Positions 42,781-55,521 of a stretch of 64,000 nucleotides of DNA are shown piece after piece (positions within the stretch are counted from its first letter, which is position 1; each line of letters starts with the position of its first letter). Below the pieces are notes generated by a model that did no database searches, was not told the origin of the DNA, and worked only from the letters and a program-made list of their open reading frames with translations. The stretch is from Uloborus plumipes (Eukaryota > Arthropoda > Arachnida > Araneae > Uloboridae), in assembly GCA_038373865.1 (NCBI GenBank), contig JAXGGA010002210.1, forward strand, positions 1 through 64,000. The letters run 5' to 3'. A program made the translations under genes and the position numbers.

Positions 42781-44574
42781 AAAACGGAAACAAATTTCTA
42801 CCAGGGCAATACACTTCCTTTTCTAAACTAAATTCTCGTTCACTTACCAAATAAAAAAGGTACGTCACCCAAATCTTAATAGAAGACAAAATAAACTAAT
42901 TCAAGATTTCTTGTATATTTTTTCGAAATAAGCCATTGCAAAAATAAATTTGACAAAAGGTTATCTAATAAAAAATTGTGTTAATTTTATTCACACCGTA
43001 GAAAATTTAGTGAACAAACGCTTGTGGAGTTAATAAAAAAAAAAAAAACGTATTTTTTGCCCTTCCATGGCACATAATAGTGTAAAGTTCCAATGTCTGA
43101 TAACATTCCTAGTCTGATATCGTTAAGTATAGAATTGAAAATTATGCTTCGTTAGACATATCTACAAAATCGGCAAACAGTTTATGTTCAGATACTCTGA
43201 AATAGGTACATAACTCGAAAATGTTTGTTGCAACTGAAAAATAAGAGAATTAAAACTCAGAAGAAATATGCTTGACCAAATTGAAACTACACAGAAAGTC
43301 TTTTGCAATACTCTAACAACGCAAATCGGAAAAAAATCTTCAAAATATTAAAGTAAGACATAAATTAAAAGTGAAAAGTTTAACACATAAGCATTGTTAA
43401 TAAGACCGTGTTAAATCACTTAAGGCGTGATAGCGCTTCAATAAAAATAATTAAACGAAGTCAGACTACAGATTAAAGTATTTTAAATAAGATTTATTAA
43501 CTTAATTTTTCAGAGCCATTTATCTTAATCGGTTTGAAAAAATTCACTGAAATACGTATTTATTATGTTAAATGAGTTTTTAAATATTTGCTTAATACAG
43601 TTCTGCACAAGAGCTGTAAATATCTCTTAATATCTTACGAAGAAAAATGCTATCCTTAATCACTTATGAAACACGGTAATCTGTCCAGTAAATAAACACT
43701 TACGCAAAATTTCAGTTTCAGACATTAATAATAGCCTTTAAATACACAGATTTTGGTACATGGCGTTTAAGTTTTTCTTAGAAGTTGTAATCATTTTAGG
43801 GAATTAAACTTATAGGGTTCTGCTTGAGGGTTTTAAAATTGTTTAAGTAAGAGAGTGGCAGCAGCCCAGAAAATAAACGCGTTAAATGAGTGGGCTGGTG
43901 CAATCTTTTATTGCTCTTTTCTTTTTGAAAATTTTGCCAGAAGGAAATTATTTTTACCCATATATCTAAAAGAAAATCTTCCTGCCAAATATTTTTTTAA
44001 AAAATAGTGTGAACTTTTGAGTAACTGGGATAATTTTATTAACTGGTCGAATTCCTCTAAATCGCAAAATATTAATGCTATAGAAAGCATATACAAAAAC
44101 ATGTTAAATGATTTAGTCTTTAAATTAAAAAAAAATACTTGAGTAAAAATGTGCAACAAATAAAATTGTTTTGTAGATTCTATTAGAATGTCAAATATTT
44201 AAAATGGTTTATTTAAGAGAGTGCTTTAAATCATGATTTACCCTAGTGTGCAAAATTAAGATAATTTTCAGATCAGCTGGTCGATTTTTAATAAATTTGG
44301 CATGAAGGTACATTAAAATAATACAAAACAAATAACCATCTAACATTAAAAATACACTTGCAAAATCATTAAAAACACTCGTTAGATTTGAACTGTAGGA
44401 AACAGTGGTGGCAGGAAACCCTAAACCGCTTCTTTTCAAGTACGGAGTCATATCACGAGGCCTGTTATGTCTGTAAAAAGATTTTTTTTTTCAACTTGCA
44501 ACCACTGTTTCATAACTTCCTACTCCAACGAGCGATGTTCATGCACTATAAAAAATGAATGTTATATGAGCCAA
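42781..44574. other. AT-rich spacer
   Basis: Minus-strand frames at 43908 and 44209 show no recognisable domain. Confidence 0.4.
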
Positions 44575-44576
44575 TA

Positions 44577-46184
44577 TTTAGAAAAGTGCCAATTTGAAGT
44601 TGGAGTTTTCTGAAAAAAAAAATATTTTTCAGAAAAAAACTAATATTGGATTTTAAGTCTAAATTGGGTCTAAATGCAAGAAAATAAATGGGGGAGGTCA
44701 AGGAAGTTATTTACCCCCTCCTTAGATTACTCACTTTTAAGCCGTTACAGATATGATGAATGTTACAGATCTGATGTTAATATGAGTTACATATTTGAGT
44801 TTATGCTTTCAGTCTTCGTTAACATCTCTAAAAAACTATCATTTCTTTGCATTTTTAACATAGAATTGAGATAATTACATTAAAATATATATATTAGGCT
44901 AAAAAATCAAATTTCATTATAAAAAAGCATTTTTTGGAAATAAAAATGGGCGATAAGGTTTTTAGATAAAATAAATTATGAGATTGCCAAATCCAAGCTA
45001 ATGAAACATTTGTTTTGTTTTGAAACAACACACAACTTCAACTTTTTCAACACACAACTCTGCTGCTTGCTTTTCTTTTATTAGTTGCAGGAAATTTAAT
45101 TTCTTGATCAGAAATTCAAATTTAGCATGCTAGTTATTATCTAGTTATTTAGCAAAGTTATGAGAAATTAAAGCACCAAAAAAAAAAATAAATAAATAAA
45201 AAAAAAAAAAATTAACTTAATTTCTGCAGTGTCAATTTTTCTTATTTTACTAACTTCTATTGTTAGGTCATACAAACCACAAATGAAGCAATTGTACTAA
45301 AACTCATTGCTTTTCATTTTTTAAGAAGAAACATATTCAATATATGTGACCAAAACCTATGTTTTTTGCTTTTTATAATTCTGAAACGTGTGAGTTAGTT
45401 CTGTAACATATTCGCTGTTTTTCAATGTTACCGCTCTGACTGTTACCGATCTGACAAACTGACAAAGTTTTTTTTTTTTTATTTCCGAGTCGATCGCACT
45501 AAACCAAAATCAAACACCTGCTTTTTTCACTTGTAATAAAGGACTATACTTATATATAAAATAATTTTTAAAATAATAAAAACTGCGCATTTTAGAGCGT
45601 GTTACCGATCTGATGACTCAAATGACACACATTTTATAAAATCACTTTAAAAAATCTTACATACAATTTTAGATGCAGAAATGCAAATTTTCAATAACGA
45701 TTCGATAAAACATCCCACCAGGTACTCAGTATCACGTGGTATAGGTGCAGGAAATGATTTTGGGAGCCTAAACATAGATCGGAAGTTATTGTTACCACTC
45801 TGACGGCGGAACTTGGGACACGCTTATTTCGCATCGGCTAGAAAATCAGAAATCGATTAAAACAAAAATGAAGTAAAGTATTAACAAAGGGGTAAAAATA
45901 GAATCGTTTTTTGTGCAAGTGCGCTTTTTTGGTTAAAAAGTTAGAAAGTACGCATGACCTGTTTGCATGCTAAGCTTTGCTACTGGGGACACGTTACCGA
46001 TCTGATTTTTGGTGTATAAAAACAATCTTTTCTGAAGAAAAAATTTTTTTTCTGATGTTATTAGATGAAAGGAAAGCAGAACCTTATCTTCTTTCTGGGG
46101 AAAATTATTTTTTTAACTAGTTATTGAAATACTAGTGAAAATTCACTTGGGACTCAAATTGGCACTTTTCTAAATATTAGCTCA
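44577..46184. mobile_element. TA-flanked element with seven GTTACCGATCTGA motifs (element c)
   Basis: The terminal inverted repeat TGAGCCAATATTTAGAAAAG, continuing GTGCCAATTTGA, is at 44577 onward and inverted up to 46184, with one mismatch in the first 20. TA lies outside both ends (44575-44576 and 46185-46186). Motif GTTAC[AC]GATCTGA[TC] or close variants occur at 44744, 44762, 45427, 45442, 45601, 45791 and 45993. The DNA between is AT-rich with no coding frame. The right end abuts repeat B. Confidence 0.65.
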
Positions 46185-46186
46185 TA

Positions 46187-46445
46187 TTTACAGTATAACA
46201 CAGCCAATTTTATAGTAATAAACTGTAGAACTGCTCTTTTTACAGTACTAAACTACTACGAATTTTACAATAATAAATTAAAATTGCGAATGCGACAGTT
46301 TATTACCGTGCATTTACAGTTTTAAAAGGAACCTCTGCTGCCAGTATTATACTGTTGTTTTTACAGTATAATACAGCTAAATTTCACGACAATAAACTGT
46401 AAAAATGGTATCTTTACAGTAAGAAACTGCAAAAGGATATTCCGT
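46187..46445 (-). repeat. TTTACAG-rich tandem repeat B, copy 4
   Basis: Contains AATAAACTGTA, CCAGTATTATACTGTTGTTTT and many TTTACAG words. Same orientation as 39570-39985. Confidence 0.65.
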
Positions 46446-48784
46446 TTTAACTTGCGATGCCATTACTTTTGCAATTTTCTTCATTGGACCGTAACACACT
46501 TCGAACTCTTCGAGTTTTAAGCACAAATGTTTCAAATTGTTTGTGATATAGAACTTTTCAATGGAGATTTTTTTTTTCTGAACATAAGTAAGGGGTAAAT
46601 ATAAAAAGTTAAATTTGACTTTTTTTTCTCACTTCAATTTTTTTCTCTCTACACCTTACTTTGAGCATTTTTGAAACTGAAAGTATGCACCTAGGCCAAA
46701 CTGTTTCAAAAATAAAGATCATGCAACTTAAAACGGAATGTCATGTATGTACATAGCAAATTTCATTAAAACAGGTCCAGTTGCTCAGCAGATAATTGAC
46801 CAAATCTGAAAAATTTCTTAAGTTTACCCGCTAGTGCGTATCTATTGATTTCTGACGTTTTCCAATGCTATGTGCTGTCCATTGTTGAACTCCGTGTCTG
46901 TCAGTGGTTCCATTTGGAAAAGATGTGATGGGAAGGAGGGGCACTTCCCGATGCTTTCAGTTTTGTTCACTTATCACTTCCTTGTTGAATGTTACTTCGT
47001 ATTTAACCCCGATTTTGAAAAAAATCAGAATGACCTGGCACGTGCGCAAAGTCGGGGAAGGTCGCACGAGTAAAATATCAGACTAGCCATTTTTAGTTTG
47101 TCGCCTCCTTTTTAATAATGGCTACTTATTCTGGGACTTATTTATGTAAAACAAGCAGGCAATCTTGAGGCAGTACTTTAAATGGTATATGTAAGGAATA
47201 GTATTGGTACACTAAGCCTTTTGTGCAAATTTGTGTTAAATTTAAAAGTGAAAAATGGCCATTGCTTCAGCTATCAATTTTTATTAAAAGGAAAGTAATA
47301 AATAAAACAGGTGGTTCTAGAATTTAGTGTAAGGAAAAGTTAATATTTTGAAAGTAAGTAGTAAAATGAACACAGTTATCAAATGTATAAATAGTAAATC
47401 TCATACTTCGACAAGCAATAAACTTATTTTCAAAAATGCGTTTCCAAAAAAAAATTACAGTTAATTTTTTTAGAAATGTCTATTTGTTTTATTAATTTCC
47501 CCTTCATTAAATTTTTACTTTATATAAAAAGACCACTTTATTTTCTTCAATGCTTCTGTGTTAATAGTGCATTAAAATGAACATTTGTATTAATTTCGAT
47601 TTTAGTCGAATGTATTTGCATTTAAAATTTTAGAAAATCACATTAAGTACTTGAAATGTTAATGGGGGTAATAATTGGTGCATACTACTTCTTACATTTA
47701 AAATTAAAACTTTTAAGTTTAAAAACTACATTTGAGCTATCAAAAGTCTTTGAAAGTCTTTTTTCTCATCCTGGTTTCAATGTGACCAAACATGCTTTCA
47801 TATAACTTTTTCGTGTGTGTGTGTGTGGGTTTGTAAAACAAATCAAACAAGATACATTTTATTTGTTTAATGTTTCTTGCTCTTACAGTCAAACGAATTC
47901 TACAGCTATTCGCAGTAGTTTTTTAGGTGTCGCTTATCGAAAAATGCAACGTTGCATGCGAAAAAATCTTGGAACTTATATGCTGACAGCTCAGAAACTT
48001 TCACATTCAAGAAAGGTCAAAACTATTTTCTCCCGAAAAGCAGTTTCTTTTCTTTTTCTTCAGTTTTTACAGGTGTTGCTACTTCCACGTAGGTGTGTTG
48101 GGATAATGATAGTAGAAAATTTTAAGTCGTATAACGAATAGAACAAAAGCACATGATATATTTTTCTTTCTTTTCTTTTCAGGCAAAAAAGGAGGAACAT
48201 AAAAATAATATTGACATTTCAGTGCAGCTGAAGAATCTTTAAAAAAAAGAAAAAAGAAAAAGAAAATAGCTGCTCAATTTCTTCTTATCATAAAATGGAT
48301 ACAAAAATGCTTAACTTACACGCATGACTTAATTAAGAGGAAAAATACCAAGTTGAATCAAATTATTCCCTCAGAAAATGTAACTAAAAATAAAGACTAT
48401 AGAGAAGATTTTTCAGGAAGTTTTACTATTTACATCCTTACTTATTGAGTAATGATAGAAACACATTATAAAAATTAAATTAATAAAATAGGCTCACAAT
48501 AGCAATAATATTTTTTTTAACAGTCTAATCAGTGTCTAAAGACACATTGTTTAGCTGGACAATGTATAAGCTTCAGTACTTAAATTGGAATTTCGTTAGA
48601 AAAAATTTCAACTATACTTCAAAAACACTATATTTTACTGTCATGTTTTCTTACTAATTGTGCAGTAAAATTATTGAGAACTCACAAAAAATGAATAAAA
48701 CCTTTTTTTTTGTCATTGTTACAAATGATAAGAATTTTAATTAGATAATAAAAGTAAGCTTTTACTCTCTCTCTCTCCTCTATC
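46446..48784. other. AT-rich spacer
   Basis: The 108-codon frame at 47815-48141 starts in a GT microsatellite (47813-47828) and shows no domain; not called. A paired frame at 46870-47086 is likewise unsupported. Confidence 0.4.
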
Positions 48785-50186
48785 TTAACCCTACACTGCA
48801 TGGTGTTGCCAATTGGATACATGGACAATTTGTCCTCCTTATGAATAGCAGAATGTAGACATAAGACAACTCAATGCATAAAAAGCAAGTATTGGGTATA
48901 TTTAAAGCAATTATCACCATTTATCCTCCATAAGTGGCAGCACTGGTCTGTTAAATGCTCTTAAATGAATCCACATGGATAGCTTTTAAAATCACTCAAA
49001 CTACCAAGTTTTGAAATTATTTTTTACAATGAAATATTTTTCTTTGTCTTTAAAAAAAAAACATGAATATAATAAACATTTATCTTTTGTTTAAGATGCG
49101 TTTTACATCAAAATAATTATTTGGAAAAAATCTAGGACATAATACACATCTGTAGCCATTTGGCAACATTATGCAGTAAGCATCCAGAGAACACTTCGAT
49201 TCATCTCTATAGTTCATGAAGTATGTGCTTTGTTTATGTTTCGAGGCTAACTTCTTTCTCTTTTTGGAAGGTATAATATAATCATGCGGACCCAAAAGTG
49301 GTACTTTCGGCTGTTCTACCGTTTATAAGACCTCGCAATTATCAATGCGTAGTTGATGTTCAACAGAGTGAACAAACAAAAAATCAATAGGGAAAAGCCC
49401 TGAAAACGCGTTCATTTTAGATTTCAGTAAGCACAAACGTTGTGCTTACACGGACAAGTAAAGTCATTAATAATTTTAAAATATAGTTTTGAAAAAACTA
49501 AAAAATACGTTTTTACATTGGAATGCGCCGTGATCATCAGGGGTTTCCCTCTGATTTTCAAAACTACTGAATATCCGCACTTAACCGCGCTTAAGTTTAC
49601 ATGCACTTATAATACATCAATATGCAATACAGTTTAGCCTTTGGTGTTAAAAATAATATTAAATATATTACTTTTATCTTTGCAAAGAACGTAAATTTTA
49701 TCTTTTATTCAGAGTTACACACATACATACAAACAAACCCACATGTGAAATTAATAAAAGCGTATTGAAAAGAGACCATTAGCTACAGATGAACTAGTTA
49801 CAAACCAAAAAAGAAAAAGAAAACTTGCGCGAGAGAGCCTCCAAAAAACATCAGATTTGACAGAATTGATCATCGGAAAGTAAAAGTACACATAAAAAAT
49901 AATGCAAAATGTCAAAATGTAAAGGATTACAAGAGTACAGTGCACCAAATGTTCAATTCCTCTATTTTTTTACAAAAAAGAACTAATTTCAAGACTATCA
50001 TTTAAAATCATTTTTATCTGTTGAATGCATGGTGTAGCCATTTGGCAACAAAACTATTTTTAATTAGAAAGGGGTGAAAATTTAGAGTTAAATTTTTTAA
50101 AATATTTTTCCATGTTTTCTTATTACATTGACAAACACATATATTTTTTTCTACGAAAAATAAAAAATCATGCAGTGTAGGGTTAA
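48785..50186. mobile_element. TTAA/TA-flanked element with TGTAGCCATTTGGCAACA motifs (element d)
   Basis: The terminal inverted repeat CCCTACACTGCATG runs from 48789 and inverted to 50182, with TTAA on both sides (48785-48788, 50183-50186). The duplication could be TTAA (piggyBac type) or its inner TA. The motif TGTAGCCATTTGGCAACA, a 7+4+7 imperfect palindrome, is at 49151 and 50033, with a variant TGTTGCCAATTGGATACA at 48804. At 48799 and 50026 it is preceded by TGCATGG, as at the terminus. The minus-strand 71-codon frame at 49080-49295 contains LPNGYRCVLCPRFFPNN but no family I know. Confidence 0.65.
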
Positions 50187-50499
50187 TAAATAATATGCAC
50201 TTTAATTAAAAAAACATATAATTAATAGATAGTGGGTATAATAATTATAATCGCCAAAAGCATGTTAAATCCCTGAATATAATTTTCACTGAATTTTTTT
50301 ATCAAATTCATCAGCTAAAAACATTCTTAACGTACATTCTTATGCATTATAAAAGCGTTCTTTTGGGTTGTGTAACTAGTACTTAAGAATTTACTATGTG
50401 AATGACATTGAAGAAACTTTTGAAACAAGCTGACATACATCATACGAACAAAAACAAAATTACAAAACCAAGCTTTACTGCTCTCGATCTAACAGAGTA

Positions 50500-50770
50500 T
50501 AGCAGATAATATTATACCATCAGAAAACCTTGTCAAGCTTGCATATAGATATCATCAATCAGGTAAAGAGATGTTTTCTGGATGTTTGCCCGATCTAGCC
50601 TCATCTTTTCTACTCCCACATAATTATCCGTCCCGTTTCTCTTCTTAGTACACATGTAGTAGCATTAGCAATAGCGCAGCGATCATCTAAAATAAAATTG
50701 TATGCTTCTTCATTTTCTTTCAGAAGAATGATTAATACATGATAAGTGCAGAGAAATTTAAGTCTTTATT
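50500..50770 (+). repeat. Isolated unit related to the 305-bp satellite
   Basis: CTTGTCAAGCTTGC...ATATCATCAATCA...TAGTACACATGTAGTAGCAT...GCAGCGATCAT matches the leader and first unit at ~39290-39540 in order, at low identity. Confidence 0.55.
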
Positions 50771-50793
50771 CGGTCATTTTACCAGTCATAAGT

Positions 50794-50905
50794 GGGGACT
50801 TGGGGGCTCAGAGGGAGAAGTTTCGCCTTGAAAGCAGGAGGTCGTTGGTTCAAATCCCTCAGGTGCCCTGGGTGTTATTTCCTCTCTTTGTGCTGTAAAT
50901 CTTTC
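50794..50905 (+). mobile_element. tRNA-derived SINE (family S2), copy 1
   Basis: The head has GGGGGCTCAGAGGGAGAAG (A-box region) and GTTGGTTCAAATCCCTC (B-box), then GTGCCCTGGGTGTTATTTCC and TCTCTTTGTGCTGTAAA. The same order occurs on the minus strand at 61281-61388. No tail or duplication could be fixed; the body may extend to ~50990. Confidence 0.65.
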
Positions 50906-53900
50906 TTGCGTTGTCATATATGTTAGGAAATAAGTGCAACCTCTCGAGGCAATGATATCCTTGTCTTGATAGTGGTTAATACGACACTTTTATACGACAA
51001 CAGCAAACAGTCTTAAATAGCATTAACAACATTCATGGTGAAGTTCTTGATTTGTCAAATGTCAAGAATAAACTGTCAGCCATAAAACCGAAGCTGAATG
51101 TAACAAAACAGGACAAGACTGTTCACCACCACATTTTTTAAATGAGATGTAGAGCTGCTAAATAGCTCCTCACCATAACCGTGGATTGGTCACATATCTA
51201 CCGCAAAAAATTCGATGTTTCTTTGTGCATCACATTTTTCAGATCTCTCCTGATACGAACAGTTAAAAGAACAGGTACTCGAGCCTCCAAGTTGGGGAAC
51301 TATCTTCTTTGATGTAGAACCACGTACCACAGCTGTTATTGTCAGCATTGGATGCAGACATGATGCACAAAGTTTACAAAGATTTAGATTTCAGACTTGA
51401 TATAGGGTAATATTTATTTTTTAAAGAAAGAAAAAACTTGCTACTTTCCGCATCAGGTATTTTGAACTGCTGAGTTAAAAAATAAAAAAAAAATTTAAAA
51501 AAATATAAAAAAAATAAAAAAAAAAAGAGCAACGAATTAAAATTATGTGTAACAAATGAGCAAGAAAAGAATTTTCTTATCTTTGTCCTTTTAGAAGGAG
51601 ATTTCTTCAGACAATACATATTTGTTTTAACTTTTATTAATTAACTATTTATACACTAGGGGACGGGGAGACTTACTAGTCGACCTACTATGATAATTAT
51701 GCATTGATTACATTTTACATAGGACACTTATGACACCACGTCCTGAAATTTAGATAATCCTGTATAAATACTATACATACATATATATATACATACAAAT
51801 GCGCATGTTTGTATTTAAAAGGTCGAACAAACTAATTTTATAAGATAAATCACGCAAGCTTGTTCAATCAAGCTTTATACCATACTCAAAAAGTATATTA
51901 AGCTTTTTGTCAATAAAAATGGAGAAATAACATTTTATTTTCTTTGTGGAAAAAAACTGTAGTTGCACAGCTGAAATGCAAATCGTTCCAATCGAAATAA
52001 CATAGTCACTCAACTTCCGGTCAATTAGGTTGAGACTTAAGGAGCTTGAGATTAAACTTTTTCGTCGTACTATGCTACAAAAACGAGTAAAAGCGTTGTG
52101 CATTAAAAAATGAAGGCACAAAAAAGTTTTTACTTTTCTTTCCTCCATTTTTTTTCCAGAGGCGCACTTATACATCGTAACTTGTGTGCTTTATCTACCA
52201 GAATCTTCTTATGTAAATAATCGAATTCCTAATAAGTTTATCACAGGAAAAACACAAAAAAAAGGTCAGAGGACGGGAGCAAGAGGGAAGCGGAGGTAGA
52301 ACCCCAACCTCTTCAACCCAGCACGGTACAAAAATACGAAAAAAAATCCTTTTTTTATTGGCTATTTACTTACTAGTTTGAAGTGCACATCAGAAAAAGC
52401 TTTAAAATGTTCTCTAATAGATGCATATTATCATTTAAGAGCAATGATGTTTAAATTTTCGAAATGTTAAATAGTGTTATGTCTTTAATTTGCCGGGCGT
52501 GTATAGTAGAGATGTCGCGAAAAGTGAATTGTCAGATTACTGATTAATCGGTTCTTGATAATCGGTCGATTAATAGGCCAAGCTGATCAATAATTATGAT
52601 GAATTCTTTTAATGCTTCCAATTTTGCCAACACTTTTCTTTTTCTTTCGTCTATGATTTCGATTTTAGAAATAAAAACTAATTTATTTCAATGAGAAGAT
52701 TTATTTTACTCCGTTTTCCTAATTTTAACAAAATAATTTTCAAATATCATTCTCAATTTCTTTGAGTCAATTTAACGACGTTATTAGGACGATAACAATA
52801 TAATTAACGGTTATAATGATTAAGCCGTTGTAACTTTACCAACTTCTACACAACTTTCTTTGTAAAAAATCTGTAAAAACAAAATCTTTCCAAAAAAAAA
52901 AAAAAACAATTTTTAAAATGATATCCTTTTCCATAAGTTTGAATTTATTTAAAATCCAAACTTACATATCACAATGAATGAACTGTTTTCTTAAATGTTA
53001 AACCTGACTTATTTTTTAATTTCTTTATCTAAGCAAACTTCAGACGCACTTTAAAACCCCTCCAGTGTTTACTTTAATTACTTTTAACATTCCAATTGCT
53101 GATTGGGAAAAAGGTTTTTAATGCAAACATTTGATCTTACTAGAGAGGAAGGAAAAAAATCTGAAATCTAAATATCTGGCAACTGATGTTTCCAAAGAAG
53201 GGTGAAAACGCATAGAATTCATTGAATCATATATGCTTTCCATGTTTAAATTAAACAGCTTTAAACTGTTTCTATTTAAATTTAAAAATTAGAACTATCT
53301 CTCTTTATCCATATTTTAAAAGTTACCATTTATATGTTCTAAAATCTACACTTTAATGGAGTACGTTTTTATAAGGCACATACATTGCTTAGAAAACCAC
53401 GATACCGTTCTTCTTTGGTATGCACCGATTAGAAAATGCCTGAATAATTGAGAAATAATTAATCTAACTGTAAGAGGATTTTCGAATACAATGCTTTATA
53501 ATTTATTCTTATGATTATGTTTGTATTTGACGTTTCTTTTGAATATCAATATGCTTGTGTACAGATTGCGGTTTATATTTTTCCCATTTGACAATGGGTA
53601 AAAGAATATTAAAAAAGATAAATGTACTCAATTAGTATCAACTACACTTAAGAACACAAAAAGCAATAAAAGTTGCTTTATTGCGTTTTTCGAGAAAGAC
53701 GACTTTCTTTGTCGAAAACTGTCTACGCCCAAAAAACACGGATTAACCTTTGTCTGTAACATTATTGCCTTAGTGAGACTCTACTACCATTAAACAGGAA
53801 ACAACGCTTTTGGATAATTCGGCCATATAAATACATTCTACATAATCCAAAGAACTTATCGGAAAAAAGTGTTGACACTTTCACATGATTGCGTGCCTTT

Positions 53901-54737
53901 CTTATTGCTAGGGGAATGTGGAAATGAATGTGGCATTTTTTTTCCTCCTGATCAGATATTTTCAAATGCTCATGATATTTTCTGTCCTTAATTTTTGCAA
54001 ACCAGTGTACTTAGATTGTGAATAAAATTATTTGACTGTCTTCTATGCTAAGAGCTAAAAGAATTTATTCTATGGTAGTGCTTAAAAGTCAAAATGACTT
54101 GAATTCTACCATACCAAATATTTTTAAGAATATATGCTTAAGAATAATATTAAATATGATCAATAAGTTTAAATCAGTATTGTTTTTTGCAAAGAAATTA
54201 GAACACATGACTTGAAATTATTAGATACTAAAACTAAATCTAAATAATCATGTGCGAAATTGGAATTATGAGTAAAATTAACTCAAAATGTGCAAAACAA
54301 ACGGAATTCGTGTAAATTATTTAGAACAAATGACTACATTAATGATCCAAACACATAGACGTGTTTGTATATTTAATAATTGATTATAGCACATAGACAA
54401 TGTGTTTACTTTCACATAAATGTCCCATTTCAGGCTATGAGGAAAACTTCTACTATTTCAGCTTCATATTTGAAAAGATATCCTACAATGATCTTATTGT
54501 GTCGTGCAAGATAACTCATCTGAAGGACAAATATTGAAATCCAGTTCCTTCATAAAACATTGTGCTATTTTTTTTTTTTTTTACTTTTCTCCCCTTCGGT
54601 TTACATATAAATCAACAAAGAATGAGTGCAATGTGTAAATGTGGTAAAACTTGGTGGACACAAAAACGTAAACAAATAGAAAAAAAGAACTTACCCTAAT
54701 ATTATCTTTATTCAAAATAAAAATTCAAATACATATT
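50906..54737. other. 3.8 kb of AT-rich DNA
   Basis: Around 52508-52590, TAGAGATGTCGCGAAAAG and GGTTCTTGATAATCGGTCG look like the end of a hAT-type element, but no matching other end was found. Minus-strand frames at 51374, 51864 and 53762 are not supported. Confidence 0.35.
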
Positions 54738-54739
54738 TA

Positions 54740-55519
54740 CAGGTTGGTTATAAATTAACGTGAGGTGTTTGGAGCTCTCTAGCACGCGAAGTACTGGGCG
54801 AATATTGTCAAATTTCATGGGCGCACATATTAGACGACAGGATTTTGATTTCTGAAATAAAATAAATTAGTTTAAAAAATCTCCACCAGGATAAAACTTG
54901 GCGCTGTAACAGTGTATTATTCTGAATATCGAGAATTAAATTTGAAAAAGTGCTGTACAAAGCAATTTCACAAAGAAAAAAATATTGTTACTTGCAAATG
55001 AGGTTTAGTATGATCACCGTAGAATTTCTGGTATGGCCCCCAAGGTCTCCCGATCTCAATCCATGTGATTTTTGGTTACGGGGATAGCTGAAAAGTGTTG
55101 TGTATCAAAGACATGTGTCTGACATAGCAAGTTTAAAAGATATTGTAAATTTAATAGTCAGAGAAATCAATTCTGATATGTTACGATCTGCAGTGAAAAA
55201 TGTTGTGCAATGCATTGTTCTTACAACTTCACGATGGTCATCATATTGAACTACATTTGTGATGAAAAAGCCATATTTCAAATAAAATGGATGCATATTT
55301 TGTCAGTAGCATTTAATTCTTCGACAATCAGAGTAATACACTTTTGCAATGCCAAAATTTCGCTTGGTGGCGATTTTTTAAACTTTTTTATTATTATTAT
55401 TTGAGAAATCAAAATCTCATGGCCTAATATGCGTGCCCGTGAAATTTGACAATATTTCGCCCAGTACTTCATGCAATAGAGGGCTCTAAACACCTTACGT
55501 TAATTAATAACCACCCTGT
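54740..55519 (+). mobile_element. Mariner-type deletion derivative with ~115-bp inverted repeats
   Basis: The left end CAGGTTGGTTATAAATTAACG and the right end (inverted) CAGGGTGGTTATTAATTAACG extend into ~115-bp arms that share TGTTTRGAGC, GAAGTACTGGGCG and TTGTCAAATTTCA. TA lies at 54738-54739 and 55520-55521. At 780 bp it keeps only the C-terminal piece of the transposase. Confidence 0.85.
55019..55249 (+). pseudogene. Mariner-superfamily transposase, C-terminal fragment
   Basis: The frame reads VEFLVWPPRSPDLNPCDFWL, R, G, then a stop where the family usually has Y/W, then LKSVVYQRHVSDIASLKDI and MLRSAVKNVVQCIV to a stop at 55247-55249. WPPRSPDLNPCDFWLWG-L-K is the signature just after the second catalytic residue in this transposase group, and the third acidic residue lies in the PDLNPCD box. 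The N-terminal two thirds are gone and there is one in-frame stop, so it is inactive. The strongest alternative is another mariner subfamily, not a host gene. Confidence 0.75.
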
Positions 55520-55521
55520 AC

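Noticed and set aside
47815..48141. 108-codon frame starting MCVCGF
   Set aside because: Starts in a GT microsatellite and shows no domain or repeat conservation.
52508..52600. hAT-type terminus (TAGAGATGTCGCG, ATCGGTTCTTGATAATCGG)
   Set aside because: No matching second end or 8-bp duplication found; left as a note only.
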